A DNA stretch of 64,000 nucleotides from UBA8752 sp002336475 (GTDB taxonomy: Bacteria; Bacteroidota; Bacteroidia; Flavobacteriales_D; Sanyastnellaceae): NCBI GenBank assembly GCA_943846755.1, contig OX044365.1, positions 1,488,001 through 1,552,000 on the forward strand, given 5' to 3'. The translations under genes and the position numbers were made by a program. The notes beneath the pieces were generated by a model. That model searched no databases. It was not told the DNA's origin and saw only the letters and a list, made by a program, of their open reading frames with translations. Positions 18,419 to 26,740 of this stretch are shown one piece after another (position 1 is the stretch's first letter; every line of letters begins with the position of its first letter).

Positions 18419-19617
18419 CACACGGACTTTGGGCCTCCTCTTCTGCCCGACATGTCGATGCCTGCATCCGATCCAGCCTTCGAGATGCAAGACCAAAGCA
18501 AAGACGAGGTTCTGTCCCAGCTGAAATCATCTGCACGGTCTTGGCCCTTTTCAATCAAGGCGGCGCGCAGCGCCGGCTCTTCCTCGATGCGCCGCATGGC
18601 TTGGGCGACTTGATTCGCATCACCGGGATCGACCTCCAACCCTGCCCCGCCTGCTACTTCAGGGAGGGAAGTCCGGTCGCCATGAATCACCGGGGTCCCC
18701 GCAGCAAACGCCTCAACCATTGGAATTCCAAAACCCTCGAACCACGGAATGAACACCAACGCCCCCGCGGAAGACAAGACTTGAGCAAGCTCGTCCTGCG
18801 GCAGCCACCCCGATGTGTGCACATGCTCCCGAATGTGATCAGGCAGATCTTCCATGGATTGGCGCGCATCGAACCTTCGGCGGCGCCACAATGCCGTCCC
18901 CACCAACATGAGGTCCCATTGGCCTCCTTGTGAGCGGTATCTGCTAAACGCATGCATCAAGCCTCCAAGGTTCTTTCGAGGATGCTGGGTTCCGATAAAG
19001 ACAAAGAAGGGACGGCCCTTGGTATACTTGGCGCGGACCAGGAGGGCTTGTTGATGCGCATTGGCCCCCAAGGGCGCACTGTGATAAACACTGCCTGCAC
19101 CATTGTACACCACATCCACTCGACCTCGGGGCACACCGTAACGCTGGTGGATGTCCTCGGCGCTGAACTTGCTTACTGTAGCGACCCGAGCAGCCCGTTT
19201 TGCAGCATCGGGAAAGCGCTTTTTGTAATGCCGGGCCACGCGGTCTGGCAACCACTCTGGGTGGTGCTCGAAGTTCAAGTCATGCTGCACAGCGACTTGA
19301 GGTACAGCTGCATTGCGGCTTAAAAAACCATCCGGTGAGACAAAGATGTCTGCCTTCAACCTCTTCAAGAGCCTCGGTACCGCCCAATCAAACCAAATAT
19401 TGAGCAAGAATGGGCGCCGTGCCGGAGGCCACACCCAATGACACTCCACGTTGTTTCCGGGAAACAAATCCTCAGGTGGCAGTCTGTCGAACAACAGGTG
19501 AAACTGGTGTTCTGGATGCGCCGCTGTCATGCGCTGAACCGTCTCCAATGTGAACCAACCGATGCCGTCCAACTTGTCTGGAATCACCAAACGGGTATTG
19601 ATCGCCACCACTGCCAT
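18418..19617 (-). CDS. Family 4-type (GT-B) glycosyltransferase
   Basis: A 399-residue glycosyltransferase with the two-domain GT-B layout. The N-terminal acceptor half has VAVQHDLNFEHHPEW and VATVSKFSAEDI. The C-terminal donor half has FIGTQHPRKNLGGL and the E-x7-E signature in FEGFGIPMVEAFAAGTPVI, which binds the sugar nucleotide. Likely role is polysaccharide or LPS sugar transfer, because a Wzz-like chain-length gene and an O-antigen ligase-like gene start about 130 bases away on the other strand. The specific sugar cannot be told from sequence. It is translationally overlapped with rnhB downstream. Confidence 0.9.
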   Translation of the reverse strand: MAVVAINTRLVIPDKLDGIGWFTLETVQRMTAAHPEHQFHLLFDRLPPEDLFPGNNVECHWVWPPARRPFLLNIWFDWAVPRLLKRLKADIFVSPDGFLSRNAAVPQVAVQHDLNFEHHPEWLPDRVARHYKKRFPDAAKRAARVATVSKFSAEDIHQRYGVPRGRVDVVYNGAGSVYHSAPLGANAHQQALLVRAKYTKGRPFFVFIGTQHPRKNLGGLMHAFSRYRSQGGQWDLMLVGTALWRRRRFDARQSMEDLPDHIREHVHTSGWLPQDELAQVLSSAGALVFIPWFEGFGIPMVEAFAAGTPVIHGDRTSLPEVAGGAGLEVDPGDANQVAQAMRRIEEEPALRAALIEKGQDRADDFSWDRTSSLLWSCISKAGSDAGIDMSGRRGGPKSV

Positions 19618-19750
19618 GGGGCCAAATTACGACCTGCTCAAGTGCAAAAGTTGAAACAATACAGATACGGTTTGCCCGTACTTGACGTTGGGCCAATTGT
19701 CCGGTGCATCTTGCGCCTTGGAACGGAACCGCAACACGATTTTGCACACC

Positions 19751-20743
19751 ATGGATACGACCTCATCCAACAACAACGCCCAAGACACCACCTTGCTGCG
19801 CAGGGTATGGGACTGGCGGAAGCCCCTGATCATCGCCGGTCTGCTTGGCGGCCTGGTCAGTGCGGCTGCCTCTTTTTTGATCGACCCTGAATTTCAATCC
19901 TCTGTGGTACTGTTTGCTTTGCCTCAGCAGTCCATTGGCGCCCAATTCTATGAAGAAGTCAAACGGGAAGACATCCTGGCCTACGGTGAAACAGAGGATG
20001 CAGAGCGCCTCTTGCAAATCCTGAACTCGGACCGCATCCGCAGAAGGGTCATCGAGAAGTATGACCTGTGGACACACTACAACATTGACCGCGACCAATC
20101 TGGCGCGAAGGCCGCGATGGCCAAAGTTTATGCAGGGAAAGTAGGGGCGAACCTCACCCGATACGGTTCCATCAGAATTGAGGTGTACGATACCGCACCC
20201 ATCATGGCCGAGAACATGGCCAATGACATTGCCCAATTGACCGACTCGGTTGCCAACCAACTGCGCAACGACCGCGCGGGTGAGGCCCTGCTCTATGCCA
20301 GCCGTTCGCTCCGCCAGAACCAGGACGAAATCAAAGAAATGGAAGGCAGGCTCGGTGATTTACGGAGCATTGGCATCTACGATTTCCCCATTCAAATTGA
20401 AGGCCTGAACGAACAATATGCCACCGCTTTGGCTGAAGGTCAGTTCTCGAGGGCAGAGAACATCCAATCTAAAATGGAGCGCTTGGCACCCTACGCCAAT
20501 GAGTACAATCAGCTGACCACCAAGCTCGAAGATGCATACGAGCAGGAGGCCGTCCTGAAGAAGCGTTACGACTTGAACAAACTCGATGCCGAGTCGCAAA
20601 TCCCCGCAGCATTTGTGGTAGACCGTGCCACCGCTTCTGACAAGAAGGCCCGGCCCGTGCGTTGGCTGATCACGGTGATGGGAGCCGTTTCACTGGCCTT
20701 GGCTGCCCTTGTGTTTTTGCTGACACGCGACGCCATCCGATGA
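19751..20743 (+). CDS. Wzz/chain-length determinant-like inner-membrane protein
   Basis: 330 residues with the layout of polysaccharide co-polymerases: a cytoplasmic N-terminus, a transmembrane helix at about 25-43, a large periplasmic part with coiled-coil-rich sequence (about 190-275) and a second transmembrane helix at about 303-325 with a short tail. Such proteins set polysaccharide chain length together with a polymerase or ligase. There is no C-terminal tyrosine kinase. The ATG at 19751 removes 23 upstream residues that have no family match. The stop overlaps the start of the O-antigen ligase-like gene (ATGA), which supports joint function. Confidence 0.78.
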   Translation: MDTTSSNNNAQDTTLLRRVWDWRKPLIIAGLLGGLVSAAASFLIDPEFQSSVVLFALPQQSIGAQFYEEVKREDILAYGETEDAERLLQILNSDRIRRRVIEKYDLWTHYNIDRDQSGAKAAMAKVYAGKVGANLTRYGSIRIEVYDTAPIMAENMANDIAQLTDSVANQLRNDRAGEALLYASRSLRQNQDEIKEMEGRLGDLRSIGIYDFPIQIEGLNEQYATALAEGQFSRAENIQSKMERLAPYANEYNQLTTKLEDAYEQEAVLKKRYDLNKLDAESQIPAAFVVDRATASDKKARPVRWLITVMGAVSLALAALVFLLTRDAIR

Positions 20744-22209
20744 ACCCTGTGCCCAAGGCAACGCGTCCCGTCCTGACTCCTGACCGACCGCCATTTTCTG
20801 GCGGAACGGCCGCGGTCATATTGGGTTTTGGCGCACTGCTTTTTTGGGCGATTTCTCAGGAGTTCTATTGGGTAGCAGCCCTCCCGTTGGTTTTGGGGGT
20901 CGTTGGTTTGGCGCTCTCTCGGCGCGACCTGCTGCTACTGGGCCTCGTGGCTACCGTGCCACTCAGCCTGAATCTGGAGCAGCTTGAAATCGGTGGCATT
21001 GGGCTCTACCTCCCCACCGAACCCATACTGTTTGGGCTGCTGCTGCTTTTTCTTCTGGACCGACTCAGGGGAATCGGGATGGACGTTGACATTGAGCGTC
21101 ACCCCATTTCGCGGTGGCTCCAGGTGATGTTTTTGTGGCTCATCGTGACCACACTTCTCTCATGGGACCCTCTGGTATCCCTCAAGTTTACCATTGCGCG
21201 GGCTTGGTTTGTCGTGGGCTTCTTTTTCCTGCTTGCCCCCATTGTTCGGCAGCGCAATCGTCAGGAGCATTTCGTTCTGCTTTACCTCCTGCCCCTCCTT
21301 GCGGTCGTCACTTACACGGTCGTGAGGCATGCCGGTTACGGCTTTGAAAAACAGGCCGGCCATTGGGTCATGGATCCTTTTTTCAAAGACCACACCAGCT
21401 ATGGTGCAGTGCTGGCCATGTTTTGGTTTCCAGTGCTGGCCCTGTTGCTCAAGCCCGACCGTCAAGCCATAGGAAAGCTCGGCATTGGCGTGGCCTTTGC
21501 TGTACTCACGCTGGGTCTCATCCTCTCCTTTACGCGTGCAGCATGGGTATCATTGGCAGCGGCAGCAGCCTTGGGTATCTTGATGCGGCTCGGGGTCAAA
21601 TTGCGCACGCTGATTGTTGCTGGCGTGCTGGCAGGTGCCCTGCTCTTGCTGTCCTGGGACCAACTGCTCATCTCTTTGGAGCGCAACGACCAAGACTCTT
21701 CCGACGACCTCACCGAGCACGTCGAATCCATCAGCAACGTTTCAAGCGATGCCTCCAACCTTGAACGCATCAACCGTTGGAGCTGTGCGATGAGCCTCTG
21801 GTCTGAGCGCCCCTTGACAGGATGGGGACCTGGCACTTATCAGTTTATCTATGCGCCGCACCAACGGTCTGAGCACCGCACCATCATATCGACCAACAAT
21901 GCGGACCGGGGCAATGCCCACAGCGAATACTTAGGGCCTTTGGCAGAACAAGGCATACCTGGCACCCTGATCATATTGGGGATCCTCATCGCCACCTGCA
22001 ACATGGGGTTCCGCACGTACCGCGCCCTCAGAGATCGGGACCGCTGGCGGGCCTATTGGGCGATGTCGGTCTATTTGGGACTGATGACCTATTTCATCCA
22101 CGGGGTGTTGAACAACTACCTCGATACCGACAAGGCCAGCGCTCCATTCTGGGGCTTCTTGGCCATTCTCGTGGTGATTGACTTGGAGGTCAAGAAAAAT
22201 GGACGGTGA
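20740..22209 (+). CDS. O-antigen ligase/polymerase-like membrane protein
   Basis: 489 residues with about twelve hydrophobic segments and the Wzy_C/WaaL-type region: LILSFTRAAWVSLAAA, then a periplasmic loop containing RPLTGWGPGTYQFIYAP and NAHSEYLGPLAEQGIPG. These motifs are typical of O-antigen ligases and of related glycan polymerases, which cannot be told apart here. The ATG at 20740 overlaps the stop of the Wzz-like gene by four bases. The 3' end overlaps the convergent phosphatase gene by 20 bases. Confidence 0.85.
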   Translation: MNPVPKATRPVLTPDRPPFSGGTAAVILGFGALLFWAISQEFYWVAALPLVLGVVGLALSRRDLLLLGLVATVPLSLNLEQLEIGGIGLYLPTEPILFGLLLLFLLDRLRGIGMDVDIERHPISRWLQVMFLWLIVTTLLSWDPLVSLKFTIARAWFVVGFFFLLAPIVRQRNRQEHFVLLYLLPLLAVVTYTVVRHAGYGFEKQAGHWVMDPFFKDHTSYGAVLAMFWFPVLALLLKPDRQAIGKLGIGVAFAVLTLGLILSFTRAAWVSLAAAAALGILMRLGVKLRTLIVAGVLAGALLLLSWDQLLISLERNDQDSSDDLTEHVESISNVSSDASNLERINRWSCAMSLWSERPLTGWGPGTYQFIYAPHQRSEHRTIISTNNADRGNAHSEYLGPLAEQGIPGTLIILGILIATCNMGFRTYRALRDRDRWRAYWAMSVYLGLMTYFIHGVLNNYLDTDKASAPFWGFLAILVVIDLEVKKNGR

Positions 22210-23413
22210 GCAAAGCGGTGTCGTCCGCGGGATCTGCTACGCCTCGGTGCTGTTCCCAATCCACGATGATGCTCGTATTGAGCGCCTCACAACCTGACCC
22301 CCTCTCGTTCTCGACAAGTTGCTGAAGGCGGTGCTCTCCATAGGCTTCTCCTTCGGTGTTCTCTTGCTCCACCAAACCGTCGGTGAAGCACACCAACTTA
22401 GAACCCGTCTGAACGGAAAGTTGACCGGCACCCACTTCTGGCAAGAAGTCCAACATTCCCAAGCCGGGACACCCCTCACCTAGGAACGTTCCTAGGCCCT
22501 TGGCTGGAACAAACAATGGCGGGTTGTGGCCGCAATTGACATAGTCGATGACCTTGTTGACCGGATCGTGAATCGCGAGAAACAGCGTGATAAACCGCTC
22601 TCCCCCGGCGCTGCTAAAAACCCGCTCATTGAGCGATTTGACGAGGTCTTCAATGGCGCCCGAGTTGTGGTCCAAATGGGCGTGCAGATGCGCCTGGAAA
22701 TTGGACATTAGGAAGGCTGCAGGCATGCCTTTTCCACTCACGTCAGCCATGGCGATGGCCATGCGTCCATCGGACAACATTACAGCGTCATAATAATCCC
22801 CTCCCACATGGTGGTGCGGGCGATAACGTGCTGAGAACGAGCGATGCCCGTCATTGGGCAGGTTGCTCGGCAAGAGCATGGACTGCATCTCTCCAGCCAA
22901 TGCCAATTCTCGCTCCAACCCCGCTGTTCGAATGCGTTCTGCCGTCAATTCCCGGTTTCGAAGGGCCACCACCAAGACATTGGTCAGGGTCGTAATGAAC
23001 CGCACATAACGGATCGAAGGACTCATTCCCCGCCCCTCTTCTCGGTCCCCCATCACAACGTAGGCGATCACATCGCCATCGTGCTCCACAGGTATAGCGA
23101 GGTCGAACTCTACCTCTGTATCGCCGTCTACAATGGCATGCGCCTTGCCCAACAGCACTTCAGAGGCATTGGCCAATGTGGGCAAACTTGCAGGATACCC
23201 CCACTCGATGAGGCATCCCCAAACGGCTTCCTCCTGCCTGCGCGAAAACAGCGCGAGCTTTCCAACCCCCATGCTTTCAAGGCACTTCTGATACAGCGCA
23301 AAAAGAGCGCGGTCCGGCACATTGCGGTTGATCGCTTGCGTCAGCTCCAACAGCGCGTCCGCCTGCTGTCTCAGGCGATCCAATCGCTTTTTGGTCCGGA
23401 GATCAGAGGCCAT
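22190..23413 (-). CDS. PP2C/SpoIIE-type serine phosphatase with GAF-like domain (RsbU-like)
   Basis: 407 residues. An N-terminal helix (1-35) and a GAF-like sensory region (about 40-155) precede a short coiled coil and a SpoIIE/PP2C catalytic domain (about 190-407). Metal-binding acidic residues are visible in GGDYYDAVMLSDG (Asp206) and MADVSGKGMPAAF (Asp224), with CFTDGLVEQ and DDTALL further on. Proteins of this type dephosphorylate an anti-sigma-factor antagonist in partner-switching control, but no antagonist or anti-sigma gene is adjacent. The signal sensed is unknown. It sits directly upstream of nothing on its strand except the ligase overlap and follows efp by 6 bases, probably in one transcript with it. 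Confidence 0.88.
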   Translation of the reverse strand: MASDLRTKKRLDRLRQQADALLELTQAINRNVPDRALFALYQKCLESMGVGKLALFSRRQEEAVWGCLIEWGYPASLPTLANASEVLLGKAHAIVDGDTEVEFDLAIPVEHDGDVIAYVVMGDREEGRGMSPSIRYVRFITTLTNVLVVALRNRELTAERIRTAGLERELALAGEMQSMLLPSNLPNDGHRSFSARYRPHHHVGGDYYDAVMLSDGRMAIAMADVSGKGMPAAFLMSNFQAHLHAHLDHNSGAIEDLVKSLNERVFSSAGGERFITLFLAIHDPVNKVIDYVNCGHNPPLFVPAKGLGTFLGEGCPGLGMLDFLPEVGAGQLSVQTGSKLVCFTDGLVEQENTEGEAYGEHRLQQLVENERGSGCEALNTSIIVDWEQHRGVADPADDTALLTVHFS

Positions 23414-23419
23414 GCGGGG

Positions 23420-23986
23420 TCACTTCTTGACCCGTTCGGAGTAATCGCCCGTGCGGGTATCCACTTTGATGCGGTCTCCGGTATTGATAAACAAGGGTAC
23501 CCTCACTTCTGCTCCAGTGTCGATCGTCGCTGGCTTAAAGGTGTTGGTCGCCGTATCGCCTCTGACTCCAGGTTCCGTGTAGGTAATCTCTGCTTCAATG
23601 TGGCTGGGCAAAGAGGCACTCAGCGGACGCTCTTCATCGGCATGAAAGACAATCAGGCACTTCATTTCATCTTGGAGGAAATGAGGGTTGTCAATCAGGT
23701 GCTTTTCGAGCAGAATTTGCTCAAACGATTCGGTGTTCATGAAGTTGTACCCCATGTCATCCTCGTACAGGAAGGTGTGCTCGCGCGTCTCGACCCGAAT
23801 GATGTCAATCTTCGCCCCCGTATTGTAGGAATGCTCGATGATCTTGCCATTCTCGAGGTTTTTCATTTTGGTCCAGACATTGCCTGAACCCCGCGCCGTC
23901 TTCTTGTGAAGGAATTCTTGGACCTGGTAAAGCCCGCCTTGGTGGCGCAGGCACAAACCGTTCTTGATATCGGAAGTGGTTGCCAT
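23420..23986 (-). CDS. efp: Elongation factor P, with Arg at the tip position
   Basis: EF-P relieves ribosome stalling at proline runs. The 188 residues cover all three beta-barrel domains, with the C-terminal signature VRGDTATNTFKPATIDTGAEVRVPLFINTG in two overlapping family blocks. Aligning the loop by eye, EFLHKKTARGSG corresponds to EFQHVKPGKGAA of the usual form, so Arg32 takes the place of the lysine that is normally modified and a Thr-Ala replaces Pro-Gly. The DNA codon for this residue is CGG. No modification gene (epmA, epmB, earP) is in the window. Confident as EF-P; its modification state is open. Confidence 0.94.
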   Translation of the reverse strand: MATTSDIKNGLCLRHQGGLYQVQEFLHKKTARGSGNVWTKMKNLENGKIIEHSYNTGAKIDIIRVETREHTFLYEDDMGYNFMNTESFEQILLEKHLIDNPHFLQDEMKCLIVFHADEERPLSASLPSHIEAEITYTEPGVRGDTATNTFKPATIDTGAEVRVPLFINTGDRIKVDTRTGDYSERVKK

Positions 23987-24059
23987 ATGGTTGAGGTAAG
24001 CCGCTATTGGACTTCACCAGTATTGGTGTTGGGTCCTTGAGCGTCCTGCAATATAGCGG

Positions 24060-25745
24060 CTACCCTTGGCGCTCCGAAGACCAAGACGGTTTGAATTCCA
24101 CCCTAAAAGCGTGGATTCCCCATGAAAAGTTCCCCGTTTCGTTGAAATCAGTGACTCCTGACCACCCGGTGCGCATCCCAAGTCGCCACACCCCATTGTC
24201 CGACGCCCAGCGCAAATAGGCCTTGAATCCGGTTTTGGAAAATGGCTCTGACGGCCTTCCATCCCATCCTTGTACATGGCGAACAGGTGCCCCCTCGTCT
24301 GCCCATGATTGCGCCACTCCGAGGCGCCACCGGCCCAAACTTGGCATTCTCCACGACACCATGAATGCGAGTGCCATTCCCACTGTATTGTTCTGGCCGG
24401 ATGCGCTGATGCACCAACGCCAAATGGGTGCACCAAGGGCCTCAGAGCTGTGCAGTTTGCGCCACGAGGCCAACCAATGGCCCCCTCCAAATGGCCCCCT
24501 TGTTGTGGCTGTTTGAAGGGACTCTCCCGGCTCCATGATCACTTTAAAATCCAACCGATGGTCATGCCGCTCAATGCGCACAGAGGTGCGCCGCCTCAGC
24601 CGATGTGGAGGAGGACCCCACCACCGGGCCTCCAAGCGCAACCATCCATCCCATGTCCCTTTGAATGCAACCCCACCTTTCCACAAGATTCCAGGGAGGG
24701 ATTCAGGATCCAACATTGTAGACCGCACCTCTCCACTGCGCCACCTCGGGTGCTGGGGATGACTCCGTTCCAACTGCACATGCCCTTCCCAAATTGCCGA
24801 CCACGTTTTCAATGCGCTGAAGCGGCCTTCCCATCCTTCTCGAAACCTGGCAACTGCCCAACGCAGGCTCCAGCCATTTCCTCCTCCCTTCCCATTGACC
24901 CCAACCAATCCGGTCCAACCGCCCTCCTTTAATTCTTGCATCCTCCCTGCCCACTCTAGGGACCCTAGCTTCCCGCCTAGGGCGGCAGTTCCCTTTTGTT
25001 CGGGCCATGTCTTTCCAAACATGCACCAATGTGGTCGACCTCGGCGCGCAAACGACTGATTTCGCTGCCAAGCCAGGCCATTCCAGACCCCGCGCTGGCG
25101 ATAGGAAACAGAACGAATGCCCCTGCCTATCCTGTGGCTTCCTTCTATTCCACCGATGTCGTCAAACGGGCTGGGGGTCCACAACACCAAACCTTGGCCA
25201 TATGCTGCCGCCATTGTCCCACACCACCACGTTCCCCTGAGCCCCCCGAATTTTGCATGTGCCGCTTCTACCTCCACTTTCTCTCCCCAAAGCGCAGCCC
25301 TGCAACCGACATCTCCGCCGTCCTTGCCCTTGCTTCGGTAAGTCACGTTCATGCCCGGGGTTACCGATGTGACATCCCCTCGAACCCGCAGGCTAGAGCC
25401 CGGCCGACGGCCCGGGGCCAAGGTCGCCTTGAGAAACACTTCTTGCCATTCGGGAAGCAGGCGCAAACAGTCCACTGCACGTGAAGCGCGAGAGGGGTCC
25501 AGTTCTGATGCCAGCGCTTGCTGCGTCCACACGGCTTGCGGCTGCCCGCGAAAGGCAGCGGCAATGACAGCACACTCATCTCTTGTTAAGCAACCTGCAT
25601 CCCAAGCCACAGCCACCAAAGGGATGTCCAGCGCTTCTTCTGGCGCGGTCTGGGCATGAACACCAGGCCCTCCTGCCCAAAACCAGAGCAACTGAAACTG
25701 AATGGCTGCTATAGGAGCTGTCCCGGTCCTCAAGGCCATAGCCAT
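24060..25745 (-). CDS. Trp-rich putative outer-membrane protein with helix-hairpin-helix-like N-terminus
   Basis: 561 residues from the ATG at 25745 (25739 is also possible). A signal peptide ends in GVHAQ near residue 32. Next comes a helical region (about 38-110) that resembles degenerate ComEA-type helix-hairpin-helix repeats. The remainder is beta-rich and contains AAAYGQGLVLWTPSPFDD, close to the FGQGLVLW stretch of large Bacteroidota helix-hairpin-helix envelope proteins. About 39 tryptophans were counted, near 7% of residues, far above average. The start overlaps the end of the upstream gene by 10-16 bases. Beta-barrel location is inferred; no function is known to me. Confidence 0.6.
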   Translation of the reverse strand: MAMALRTGTAPIAAIQFQLLWFWAGGPGVHAQTAPEEALDIPLVAVAWDAGCLTRDECAVIAAAFRGQPQAVWTQQALASELDPSRASRAVDCLRLLPEWQEVFLKATLAPGRRPGSSLRVRGDVTSVTPGMNVTYRSKGKDGGDVGCRAALWGEKVEVEAAHAKFGGLRGTWWCGTMAAAYGQGLVLWTPSPFDDIGGIEGSHRIGRGIRSVSYRQRGVWNGLAWQRNQSFARRGRPHWCMFGKTWPEQKGTAALGGKLGSLEWAGRMQELKEGGWTGLVGVNGKGGGNGWSLRWAVARFREGWEGRFSALKTWSAIWEGHVQLERSHPQHPRWRSGEVRSTMLDPESLPGILWKGGVAFKGTWDGWLRLEARWWGPPPHRLRRRTSVRIERHDHRLDFKVIMEPGESLQTATTRGPFGGGHWLASWRKLHSSEALGAPIWRWCISASGQNNTVGMALAFMVSWRMPSLGRWRLGVAQSWADEGAPVRHVQGWDGRPSEPFSKTGFKAYLRWASDNGVWRLGMRTGWSGVTDFNETGNFSWGIHAFRVEFKPSWSSERQG

Positions 25746-26557
25746 CGCAAGTGCCAGAACTGCAAGGGATCCGAACCAAAGGCCAGAAGTGAGCCACAAT
25801 CCAAGCCTACCCATGGAATGTCTCCCCTGAGGACGCCCACTGTCATCCGCCATTCGACCGTGGAATCGTGGCCTTCGATGGGCCGACCAAATGACAGCCA
25901 AGCCCCATTCGAACCCGCACCTGCGGTCCATTGTGAGGCCATGGCCGTCAAGGAAATTCTGGGCAAAGCACCCGGGAACCATTGCAGGTCAGCCACCCCG
26001 CGGACTTTTTGCCACAGCGGAAACCGCGCTGACCATTGCCACATTGAATTCAAGGGACGCGGCGAAGGCTGAAGCAAGGGAATGGTGATGTGGGCACCCC
26101 AGTCTTGAACCCCGACCGAAAGCAACAAGCTCCCGATGCCCTGGCTGTTGAGCTCCACACCGCTGCCTAGTAGAGTTTGGTCATCCAACCGCAGCCAATG
26201 CTGCGCACGCCCTTGCACCATTCTCCCTTGGTCGCATTGCAGGTAGGCCTGCCAACCCCCACCCTTTGAGCGCTTCCCGTGGCCTTGGGCGCTGGCCGCC
26301 AGACTCCAGATTCCGGGATCTGCAGCCCGCAAGTGAATGCCCCATTTCCCGGGCACATGACTGTGGGCATCGGGCTGGGCCATCATGGACTGCCCCCCAG
26401 AGAGCAACATAAACACCACTCCCATCCCCCCAGTGAAGGCCGACCTCAGTCGGGGTTTCCCGCCGAATAGGCCGGCCTTCTGGGGCACCACTCGGGATAC
26501 CGTATGTGCTGAAAGCAGGGAGAGCACAGCGCCAAACTGCGCCGCCAACGCGGACAT
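25730..26557 (-). CDS. Trp-rich hypothetical envelope protein
   Basis: Up to 275 residues from the ATG at 26557. A basic stretch followed by a hydrophobic segment and SMMAQ (about residues 35-60) looks like a signal peptide, so the true start may be nearer 26425. The mature part is beta-rich with alternating hydrophobic residues and 16 tryptophans, much like the downstream gene, with which it overlaps. Both are probably one transcription unit. No family recognised. It is divergent from the tRNA-Leu gene. Confidence 0.5.
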   Translation of the reverse strand: MSALAAQFGAVLSLLSAHTVSRVVPQKAGLFGGKPRLRSAFTGGMGVVFMLLSGGQSMMAQPDAHSHVPGKWGIHLRAADPGIWSLAASAQGHGKRSKGGGWQAYLQCDQGRMVQGRAQHWLRLDDQTLLGSGVELNSQGIGSLLLSVGVQDWGAHITIPLLQPSPRPLNSMWQWSARFPLWQKVRGVADLQWFPGALPRISLTAMASQWTAGAGSNGAWLSFGRPIEGHDSTVEWRMTVGVLRGDIPWVGLDCGSLLAFGSDPLQFWHLRWLWP

Positions 26558-26612
26558 TCGACATTCAGTTCACAGCCGTGAATCACCGCTTCGTCTTCGT
26601 CGATGGAAAGCC

Positions 26613-26620
26613 TATCTTCG
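26613..26620 (+). promoter_or_regulatory. Promoter-like -7 element before tRNA-Leu
   Basis: TATCTTCG fits TAnnTT(T/C)G and begins 16 bases before the tRNA 5' end, the expected distance for a stable-RNA promoter. The following bases CGCGC match those after the tRNA-Pro element at 61298. Confidence 0.5.
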
Positions 26621-26628
26621 CGCCCCCT

Positions 26629-26710
<82 letters not shown>

Positions 26711-26740
26711 CTCTTTTAAAACCAAAGGCATAACCAAGCC

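Noticed and set aside
25700..25760. Idea that the two Trp-rich genes are one gene split by a frameshift
   Set aside because: The downstream gene has its own start codons and signal peptide right after the overlap, so two proteins are more likely.
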